A stretch of 27,090 nt of DNA from Bacteroides sp. OF04-15BH (GTDB lineage Bacteria; Bacteroidota; Bacteroidia; Bacteroidales; Bacteroidaceae), in the NCBI RefSeq assembly GCF_003477995.1, contig NZ_QUEM01000038.1, positions 424-27,513 of the forward strand, written 5' to 3'. Numbering within the stretch: the stretch's first letter is position 1; every line of letters begins with the position of its first letter. The position numbers were made by a program, and so were the translations under genes. The notes below the pieces were generated by a model. It worked only from the letters and a program-made list of their open reading frames with translations, made no database searches and had not been told where the DNA came from. Shown here in pieces: positions 1 to 5,041 of this stretch.

Positions 1-924
1 TATGGCTTCATTGACCACATTTAGTTTGGTCATTCGGTACAGGTCGCTCACCCTGCATCCTATCAGTGTCTGAAATATGAATATATCCCTCTGTATTGCC
101 AGTTGTGGGGTGGCAGAAAGGTCTGCATTAAAAATCCTGTCCCTTTCTTCGAGTGTTATATAATAAGGTGTACCATATGTACACTCCTCTATCGGAAACT
201 TGTCGAAAGGTCTGTTTGTGGTGCGTTTGTTATCGAAGCACCACAGGAAGAATGTGCGTATTCTTGAAAAACAGTCTATCAGCGTGTTCTTGCTTCTGGG
301 CTGTGGTGTCCTCTTTTCGGGAATGGCTTCATAAATGCTCGGGTAAAGTTCATAATACTGGTATTCGTTCTGAAAGAAATCCCACATATCCCGAAGCGTG
401 TCAGGTGTTACCAAATCCACATCAAGGATAAAGCCCTTTTGTCCTCTCTTTGTAGCCCTTACATATAGTTCATAACGCAGTAAGGCTCTTTTGACAACCC
501 GGAAATTTTTCTTTCGTACTTCCGACAAAGGGTGCTTGTTTAGAAATTCATCGAATAGTTCTCCAATGGTAGGCTTGATAACCACTTCCTCCGGCAAAAA
601 ATATTTTTCAGGATGGTAAAATTTATCAAGTGTTGTTTTTAGCCATTCTTTGTCTATTGCTTCCTTTTCTTGTTGATATACCTTCTCGATATAGGTTTTC
701 AACTGGCGTATCTCTTCATTTATATGGGTACGCATTTCTTCATTGCAGACAGCTTTCGTTTTTACACATTCGTCTTTATCATCCCATAGATTGGGATTGA
801 TGGCTAACTGAGTAGGAGCAACGGAGTCTAACTGCCTTCCGTTTCTAAAACGGACATAGATTGTAGCCATGGATTCTGTATCATATCGTTTGGCTGCTTT
901 TTTAATGATAAAGGTTACTTTCAT
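1..924 (-). CDS. Tyrosine recombinase / integrase, N-terminal part (gene runs off the window)
   Basis: Reading from the ATG at 924 there are 308 uninterrupted codons to the window edge, so the C-terminal end is outside. The protein starts MKVTFIIKKAAKRYDTE, followed by an arm-type DNA-binding fold (about residues 1-100), a helical core-binding SAM-like region (about 170-270), and then LIGCRVSDLYRMTKLN, whose Arg291 is the box I catalytic arginine of tyrosine recombinases. The box II residues and the catalytic tyrosine would lie beyond the left edge, so integrity cannot be judged. This architecture is standard for integrases of Bacteroidales integrative elements, which cut and rejoin DNA at att sites. 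The start codon points toward a repeat-rich region (965-1109), as expected if the gene sits at the end of its element. The element type (ICE, phage or transposon) cannot be told from here. Confidence 0.93.
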   Translation of the reverse strand, partial: MKVTFIIKKAAKRYDTESMATIYVRFRNGRQLDSVAPTQLAINPNLWDDKDECVKTKAVCNEEMRTHINEEIRQLKTYIEKVYQQEKEAIDKEWLKTTLDKFYHPEKYFLPEEVVIKPTIGELFDEFLNKHPLSEVRKKNFRVVKRALLRYELYVRATKRGQKGFILDVDLVTPDTLRDMWDFFQNEYQYYELYPSIYEAIPEKRTPQPRSKNTLIDCFSRIRTFFLWCFDNKRTTNRPFDKFPIEECTYGTPYYITLEERDRIFNADLSATPQLAIQRDIFIFQTLIGCRVSDLYRMTKLNVVNEAI

Positions 925-953
925 AGACTTTCAGGTTGAATTTTACTCTGCTG

Positions 954-961
954 CAAATATA
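954..961 (-). promoter_or_regulatory. Promoter -7 box of the integrase gene
   Basis: On the minus strand this reads TATATTTG, a match to the Bacteroidetes TAnnTTTG box, 29 nt before the integrase ATG. No good TTTG -33 element is seen at the usual 19-21 nt spacing. The nearby CCCACATTTT repeats lie just upstream, so recombinase binding there could repress its own promoter (inference). Confidence 0.45.
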
Positions 962-970
962 GATATTTTC

Positions 971-986
971 CCCACATTTTCCCCAC
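971..986. repeat. 16-nt direct repeat, copy 1 (possible recombinase arm site)
   Basis: CCCACATTTTCCCCAC occurs here and, identically, at 1094-1109. This copy also lies within a local tandem: the 12-mer ATTTTCCCCACA is present at 965-976 and again at 976-987, sharing one base. Repeats of this kind next to an integrase gene usually bind the recombinase arm domain or an excisionase. That role is inferred from position only. Confidence 0.6.
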
Positions 987-1093
987 ATCTGCTAAATATT
1001 TTGCAATTCGATTAACTTGGATTAAAATTTAATAGGATTATAACATATTGAAATACAGTGTAATTGTGGCGTTTTTCCGCATTTTTCTTTTTA

Positions 1094-1109
1094 CCCACAT
1101 TTTCCCCAC
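1094..1109. repeat. 16-nt direct repeat, copy 2 (possible recombinase arm site)
   Basis: Second exact copy of CCCACATTTTCCCCAC, starting 123 bp after copy 1 and in the same orientation. It lies between the integrase start and the orphan terminator at 1144-1185, so an attachment core is likely close to it, about 1110-1145. No partner att site can be seen because the rest of the element is outside the window. Confidence 0.6.
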
Positions 1110-1143
1110 TTTAATTATTTCAAATGCGGGTCTGGGTACACGG

Positions 1144-1185
1144 AAAGCTAAGTATTGAAATTCAATGCTTAGCTTTTTTCTTTTT
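1144..1185 (+). terminator. Orphan intrinsic terminator
   Basis: The arms AGCTAAGTATTGAA (1146-1159) and TTCAATGCTTAGCT (1161-1174) pair with one G-U, extended by two A-T pairs, and are followed by TTTTTTC and TTTTT. It points along the plus strand, but no plus-strand gene ends to its left: only the minus-strand integrase is there. It most simply belongs to a gene whose body was separated from its terminator when the element inserted. Confidence 0.7.
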
Positions 1186-1339
1186 ATCCCCCTCTCTCAA
1201 AAACAAAGTCCTTAGACCATCTGTTTCCCCCTCCGTCACAGATTTGTAAGGCCCGAAGCAGGCATTTCTGCCAGAAACTATACCAAAAAGCTATATAAAC
1301 TTACATTCTGAATGATAAAATAAATAAAACTGAGCGTTT
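1186..1339. other. Non-coding stretch with no recognised feature
   Basis: This AT-rich stretch has no credible open frame and no clear repeat. A weak GCAG/CTGC inverted pair near 1259-1273 is too short to call. It separates the orphan terminator from the promoter of the structured RNA. Confidence 0.5.
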
Positions 1340-1340
1340 T

Positions 1341-1372
1341 TTTGTTTTTCAGACTAATTAATGTTATTTTTG
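1341..1372 (+). promoter_or_regulatory. Promoter of the structured RNA
   Basis: TTTG at 1341-1344 and TATTTTTG at 1365-1372 match both halves of the Bacteroidetes vegetative promoter, with a 20-nt spacer, the preferred distance. It is one of the best matches in the window. Transcription should start about 1377-1381. A short direct repeat (GGTCAATATAC at 1383-1393, then GGTCAAATATAC at 1395-1406) lies immediately downstream. Confidence 0.75.
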
Positions 1373-1377
1373 CAATC

Positions 1378-1803
1378 GACTAGGTCAATATACTGGTCAA
1401 ATATACTTGAGATTAAAGAAAGAAGCGTTATGCTTATCTTGTAAGTTGAAAACCTGAGAATCTTTCAATAGTGTACAAAGATAGCATAGTGGTTCTCACG
1501 CTATAGCGTGGGCTGCTATTGTTGCATCTGTACACAAGGTTTTCTCAGGACCTCAACTTTAGGTGCCAATTTGCAGTTCCACGCTTCGTGGTTCTTGCAA
1601 ATTCCCCTTTTACAATAAAAACCGTGCACCTGAAGTTTCACATAGACCATAAGAAACGATTAGGAAAGTATAATCTGATGTATAACATCGATGTAGGAAA
1701 GCAACACAAACAAGACACGCACCTTTATTCAATCTCATTTTACAAAGAAGAAAGAGCAACTCTGTTCAGTTCACACCCTGAAGAGAGTTGCCTTTTTCTT
1801 TTA
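1378..1803 (+). ncRNA. Structured non-coding RNA, about 425 nt, class not recognised
   Basis: The unit has its own promoter (1341-1372) and terminator (1752-1803) and no credible protein. Hairpin I (1443-1559) is a rod: AAGTTGA/TCAACTT, CCTGAGAA/TTCTCAGG, GTGTACA/TGTACAC, ATAGCA/TGCTAT, then CACGC-TATA-GCGTG at the tip. Hairpin II (1555-1637) has AACTTTAGGTGC/GCACCTGAAGTT (one G-U), AATTTGCA/TGCAAATT and CCACG-CTT-CGTGG. Bases 1555-1559 belong to the outer stems of both, so the two full folds exclude each other. The rod with internal loops recalls 6S RNA, but the second hairpin and overall length do not fit. I see none of the conserved segments of RNase P RNA, tmRNA or SRP RNA. The start is estimated from the promoter. 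The RNA call is firm; its class is open. Confidence 0.72.
1752..1803 (+). terminator. Intrinsic terminator of the structured RNA
   Basis: GCAACTCT (1756-1763) pairs with AGAGTTGC (1784-1791), and inside it TTCAG (1765-1769) pairs with CTGAA (1778-1782). TTTTTCTTTT follows from 1793. It ends the RNA well before the lrgA-like promoter, so the RNA is not that gene's leader. Confidence 0.85.
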
Positions 1804-1950
1804 TCTCCACTGACCGGCAGAAGCAGAAACACAACAAGAAAAAATGATGGGAAATACCTATCATAACTATTAACCTCACAATTCGGAAGGAAAAAAGCCC
1901 AAAAACATAAGGATAGCAAAAAAGAATGCGCAGAAACAAGATATACTTAA

Positions 1951-2018
1951 CAATTGAAGCTTGCTGAGGATTTTTATCCGGATAAATTTCCGCAATTGAA
2001 AGATATGCTATACTTTTG
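1951..2018 (+). promoter_or_regulatory. Upstream control region of the lrgAB-like pair: palindrome plus promoter
   Basis: TACTTTTG at 2011-2018 fits the TAnnTTTG box, 48 nt before the first start codon. No good -33 TTTG is seen. TTTATCCGGATAAA (1973-1986) is a perfect 14-bp palindrome centred roughly 45 bp before the expected start of transcription. CAATTGAA occurs on both sides of it, at 1951-1958 and 1993-2000. A weak -33 with a palindrome at that distance fits a dimeric activator site; this is inference. Confidence 0.55.
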
Positions 2019-2066
2019 CAGCCCGAAAGTAAAAAGATGTTTTTAGACCTTATTTAAGTATTAGTT

Positions 2067-2417
2067 ATGGTTAAGCAATGTACAATTCTGTTTGGATGTC
2101 TTGCTGCCGGTGATTTCTTAGTATGGATAACAGGAATAAAACTTCCCGGCAGCATTATCGGAATGTTGCTGCTCACGGCAATTCTCCAAATGGGATGGAT
2201 AAAATTGGAATGGATTAAGGGTATTTCGGACTTTCTGGTCAGCAATCTGGGATTCTTTTTCGTCCCCCCCGGCGTAGCGCTGATGCTTTATTTTGATGTC
2301 ATTGCAGCCGAATTCTGGCCGATTGTCATCGCTACGATTGTCAGCACCATATTAGTATTAGTTGTAACCGGCCACGTGCATCAATGGGTAAGAAAACATG
2401 GAATTCCTAAACGATAA
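2067..2417 (+). CDS. lrgA: LrgA/CidA family holin-like membrane protein
   Basis: A 116-residue protein, the normal family length, with four hydrophobic segments. The family signature is present: LPGSIIGMLLLTAIL (about 26-40) and SNLGFFFVPPGVALM (about 59-73). LrgA/CidA proteins are holin-like inner-membrane proteins. In Gram-positive bacteria they act with LrgB in pyruvate uptake and control of autolysis, and their role in Bacteroides is not established. The gene overlaps the next by 20 nt (2398-2417), indicating translational coupling with the LrgB-like partner. No strong Shine-Dalgarno is visible. A palindrome at 1973-1986 probably controls the pair. The assignment is confident at family level only. 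Confidence 0.92.
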   Translation: MVKQCTILFGCLAAGDFLVWITGIKLPGSIIGMLLLTAILQMGWIKLEWIKGISDFLVSNLGFFFVPPGVALMLYFDVIAAEFWPIVIATIVSTILVLVVTGHVHQWVRKHGIPKR

Positions 2418-3093
2418 CTTTTTCATCATCGCACTGACTTTTGGTGTGTATTATGCAGCCAAGAAACTGCAGGCTTATACCGGATGGGTAATTTTAAATC
2501 CGATTCTGGTGGCCATTCTGGTTTTGATCGGTATCCTGAAACTTACCGGTATTTCTTATGAGAGTTACTCAAAGAGTGCCTCCATCATCGACTTCTGGCT
2601 CAAACCGGCCATCGTTGCTCTGGGAGTACCTCTTTATCTGCAACTGAAAAGCATCAAGCGCCAGCTGGTGCCCTTATTGGTTTCGCAACTGGTGGGATGC
2701 GTGGTAGGTATCGTTTCTGTGGTGCTCACCGCCAAATGGCTGGGGGCCTCAAAAGAAATTATTGTGTCATTGGCTCCGAAATCGGTAACCACCCCTATTG
2801 CCATGGAAGTTACCCAATCGCTTGGCGGTATTCCTTCGCTTACGGCTGCCATTGTCGTAATTGTAGGACTCTTTGGTGCCGTCTGCGGTTTCAAGCTGCT
2901 ACAAGTGGGAAGGGTAAAAAGCCCCATCGCCCAAGGATTGAGTATGGGAACAGCCTCTCATGCAGTAGGAACTTCCAAAGCTATGGAGTACGGACGGAAA
3001 TATGGTGCCTATGCCAGCCTGGGCTTAATCCTGAACGGATTGCTCACCGCCATATTGGCTCCGGTAGTATTGCATCTGATGGGAATCGTATAA
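2398..3093 (+). CDS. lrgB: LrgB family membrane protein
   Basis: A 231-residue polytopic membrane protein with seven or so hydrophobic segments. It carries the LrgB/YohK hallmarks: WLKPAIVALGVPLY (about 66-79), SLAPKSVTTPIAMEV (about 124-138) and GTASHAVGTSKAME (about 184-197). The APKSVTTPIAM and SHAVGTSKA motifs are the strongly conserved core. It is always the partner of an LrgA/CidA-like protein, and its start lies inside the upstream lrgA-like gene. The two probably form one membrane complex. The pair ends at a strong bidirectional terminator (3110-3162). I see nothing unusual in the protein itself. Confidence 0.94.
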   Translation: MEFLNDNFFIIALTFGVYYAAKKLQAYTGWVILNPILVAILVLIGILKLTGISYESYSKSASIIDFWLKPAIVALGVPLYLQLKSIKRQLVPLLVSQLVGCVVGIVSVVLTAKWLGASKEIIVSLAPKSVTTPIAMEVTQSLGGIPSLTAAIVVIVGLFGAVCGFKLLQVGRVKSPIAQGLSMGTASHAVGTSKAMEYGRKYGAYASLGLILNGLLTAILAPVVLHLMGIV

Positions 3094-3109
3094 TAGCTTC
3101 TATTCATAA

Positions 3110-3162
3110 AAACCAAAATCGGGACGGTTGCTGTATGTTGCAGACCGTCCCGATTTTGGTTT
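3110..3162. terminator. Bidirectional terminator between convergent genes
   Basis: A perfect 19-bp stem is formed by 3110-3128 (AAACCAAAATCGGGACGGT) and 3144-3162, with a 15-nt loop. The plus-strand tail is TTTATTC and the minus-strand tail is TTTTTATG. It serves both the lrgAB-like pair and the prfB/CYTH operon arriving on the minus strand. Confidence 0.88.
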
Positions 3163-3180
3163 ATTCTCTGACGCGAAGGC

Positions 3181-3675
3181 TTACTCCAGCCAATCGCGAA
3201 TCTCGTCTTTCCACTGACAATAAGGATGAACACGCATACAGGAATTATAGAAGCGACGGTCGCCAGTGACCTCACGCCCCAAAAACGACGGACGCGCAAA
3301 AGGCTCATCAGCAGACTCCAGTTCCACCTCGGCCAATACCAGTCCTTCATTCTCGCCATAAAACTCATCTACCTCAAACACATGCCCTTCATAAGGCACC
3401 AGATAGCGGGTCTTGTCAATAATTCCCGGTTCACAAATCTTCATCAGGTCGTGCGCGTCCTGAAGAGAAATCTCCTTTTCAAATTCGTAACGCACCAGAC
3501 CACCCTGATCCGACGGTCCCTTTATTGTCAGATAACCTTTCTCGTCACGGATTCTCACACGCACGGTGCGCCCTTTCATGCTTGAGATATACCCTTGCAT
3601 GATACGGCTTGAAGAAGAGGCCTGCTCTTTAAATGAGCCCTTGACCAGAAACTTACGCTCTATCTCAAAATGCAT
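3181..3675 (-). CDS. CYTH-domain triphosphate hydrolase (CyaB/ThTPase-like)
   Basis: A 164-residue single-domain protein opening MHFEIERKFLV. Glu4, Glu6 and Lys8 form the ExExK signature of the CYTH / triphosphate tunnel metalloenzyme fold. Later alternating charged strands (RVRIRDEKGYLTIKG, YEFEKEISL, FEVDEFYGE, LAEVELES) supply the tunnel residues. Small bacterial members of this type mostly hydrolyse inorganic tripolyphosphate or thiamine triphosphate; class IV adenylate cyclase activity is possible but less likely in this short subgroup. It is the last gene of the prfB operon, and its start overlaps the end of a 49-residue membrane protein gene by 11 nt. The substrate cannot be read from sequence. 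Confidence 0.88.
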   Translation of the reverse strand: MHFEIERKFLVKGSFKEQASSSSRIMQGYISSMKGRTVRVRIRDEKGYLTIKGPSDQGGLVRYEFEKEISLQDAHDLMKICEPGIIDKTRYLVPYEGHVFEVDEFYGENEGLVLAEVELESADEPFARPSFLGREVTGDRRFYNSCMRVHPYCQWKDEIRDWLE

Positions 3676-3814
3676 TTCCTACAATTGAAAAGGCAATCAG
3701 ACTCAAGATGCACAACAAAATCAGTACACCGATCAGAGACCGGATTACACGTTTGCCCTGCTGCTCCTGCAACTCTGCACGATGAGCAGCTTTCTTTCTT
3801 CTTTTCTCACTCAT
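3665..3814 (-). CDS. Small single-pass membrane protein, 49 residues
   Basis: An ATG at 3814 opens a 49-codon frame ending at TGA 3665-3667. The protein begins MSEKRRKKAAHRAELQEQQG, strongly basic, followed by one hydrophobic helix (about residues 24-44, SLIGVLILLCILSLIAF) and a short tail ending VGNAF. It starts 21 nt after the prfB stop and its end overlaps the CYTH start by 11 nt, so spacing on both sides supports a real, translationally coupled gene. The basic N-terminus suggests an N-in orientation. No family is recognised, and small frames of this kind are often missed by gene callers. Function is unknown; binding of nucleic acid or an acidic partner by the basic end would be speculation. 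Confidence 0.72.
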   Translation of the reverse strand: MSEKRRKKAAHRAELQEQQGKRVIRSLIGVLILLCILSLIAFSIVGNAF

Positions 3815-3835
3815 ACGGCTATCCGTTTAAAAGGT

Positions 3836-4954
3836 TTATACATTCTCCTCACCGGCAAACTCCATCAGGTATGCCTTGATGAAGCCGTCGATCTTTCCGT
3901 CCATCACGCCGTTGACGTCTGAAGTCTGGAAATTCGTCCGGTGATCTTTTACCCGGCGGTCATCAAACACGTAGCTTCGTATCTGACTGCCCCACTCGAT
4001 CTTTTTCTTTCCTGCCTCAATCTTGGCCTGGGCAGCCTTACGCTTCTGCAAGGCACGGTCGTAGAGCTGTGATTTCAAAAGACGCATGGCGTTTTCACGA
4101 TTCTCCAGCTGCTTACGGCTCTCGGTATTCTCAATGAGGATTTCTTCTTCCTCGCCGGTATCGGGATCTACATACTGGTAACGCAAGCGCACACCGGTTT
4201 CCACCTTGTTGACGTTCTGTCCTCCGGCACCACCGGAACGGAACAAGTCCCAAGACACTTTGGACGGATCTACATAAATCTCTATCGTATCATCAACCAA
4301 AGGAGTAACGAACACAGAAGCGAACGAGGTCATGCGCTTTCCCTGAGCATTATAAGGCGATACACGCACCAGACGGTGCACTCCGTTCTCAGACTTGAGA
4401 TAGCCATAGGCAAACTCACCTTCAATCTGCATAGTAACCGTCTTGATTCCGGCTTCATCACCGTCCTGCAAGTTGCTGATCGTACATTTATAACCATGTG
4501 CTTCGGCCCAACGCATATACAGACGCATCAGCATGGAAGCCCAGTCCTGACTCTCGGTTCCTCCTGCTCCGGAATTGATTTTCAACACGGCATCCATAGA
4601 ATCTTCTTCCTGACGCAGCATGTTGCGCAACTCCAGATCTTCCAGAGCGCTTATCGCCTTGGAATAGGCTTCGTCAACCTCTTCCTCGGTGACCATCTCT
4701 TCTTTATAGAAATCAAATGCCAGTTCCAGTTCATCGGCCAGCGTCTTCACTTCGTTGTATCCTTCAATCCATTTCTGCAGACCTTTGACTTTCTTCATCT
4801 GCTCTTCGGCGGCCTTGGCATCATCCCAGAAACCCGGGGCCTGTGTTCTCAGCTGTTCTTCCTCTACCTGCACCTTCTTGTTCTCGATATCCAGATACCG
4901 ATACAGGGCGGCAGTACGTTCTTTTACATTCTTCAGTTGATCAATGGTTATCAT
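3836..4954 (-). CDS. prfB: Peptide chain release factor 2
   Basis: A 372-residue class I release factor of normal length for RF2. The helical N-terminal domain (1-110) is followed by INSGAGGTESQDWA (about 126-139), the codon-recognition region VSPYNAQGKRMTSFASVF (about 199-216), and RSGGAGGQNVNKVETG (about 241-256) with the GGQ tripeptide that triggers peptidyl-tRNA hydrolysis. The stop-reading tripeptide is SPY here, where the textbook RF2 has SPF. The early region reads straight through (TAT CTG GAT ATC, encoding YLDI), with no in-frame UGA, so the programmed +1 frameshift that regulates RF2 in many bacteria is absent. Its -7 promoter box lies inside the upstream terminator loop (4978-4985). 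It leads an operon with the 49-residue protein and the CYTH protein. Confidence 0.97.
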   Translation of the reverse strand: MITIDQLKNVKERTAALYRYLDIENKKVQVEEEQLRTQAPGFWDDAKAAEEQMKKVKGLQKWIEGYNEVKTLADELELAFDFYKEEMVTEEEVDEAYSKAISALEDLELRNMLRQEEDSMDAVLKINSGAGGTESQDWASMLMRLYMRWAEAHGYKCTISNLQDGDEAGIKTVTMQIEGEFAYGYLKSENGVHRLVRVSPYNAQGKRMTSFASVFVTPLVDDTIEIYVDPSKVSWDLFRSGGAGGQNVNKVETGVRLRYQYVDPDTGEEEEILIENTESRKQLENRENAMRLLKSQLYDRALQKRKAAQAKIEAGKKKIEWGSQIRSYVFDDRRVKDHRTNFQTSDVNGVMDGKIDGFIKAYLMEFAGEENV

Positions 4955-4958
4955 AAAT

Positions 4959-5016
4959 AAAAAAGCTTTTCTATATGCAAAGATAACGAATATTCATTAC
5001 CCTGATATAGAAAAGC
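4959..5016 (-). terminator. Terminator of the acyl-CoA ligase gene, with the prfB promoter in its loop
   Basis: GCTTTTCTATAT and its exact reverse complement ATATAGAAAAGC lie at 4965-4976 and 5005-5016, separated by 28 nt. On the minus strand the stem is followed by TTTTTT. The loop holds TATCTTTG (the complement of 4978-4985), a perfect -7 box 24 nt before the prfB ATG. One short segment thus ends one transcript and starts the next. Confidence 0.7.
4978..4985 (-). promoter_or_regulatory. prfB promoter -7 box
   Basis: Minus-strand TATCTTTG matches TAnnTTTG and is placed correctly for the prfB start at 4954. The -33 region falls in the upstream arm of the terminator stem and has TTTTC rather than a clean TTTG. 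Confidence 0.6.
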
Positions 5017-5041
5017 CTGACTTTTTATTTTTTAGCTGCCG

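Noticed and set aside
965..1109. CRISPR-like repeats
   Set aside because: Only two exact 16-nt copies plus a local tandem, with no regular spacing and no cas genes; recombinase arm sites explain them better.
1117..1138. Possible 3' end of a tRNA (TTCAAAT T-loop followed by GCGGG and TCTGGGTA) as an integration site
   Set aside because: The base after the T-loop (position 61) should be C in almost every tRNA but is G, no CCA-like end follows, and the upstream half cannot be checked. Too weak to call.
1519..1866. 115-codon plus-strand frame
   Set aside because: It lies across the paired segments of hairpins I and II and the terminator of the structured RNA; the translation shows no domain and has low-complexity ends.
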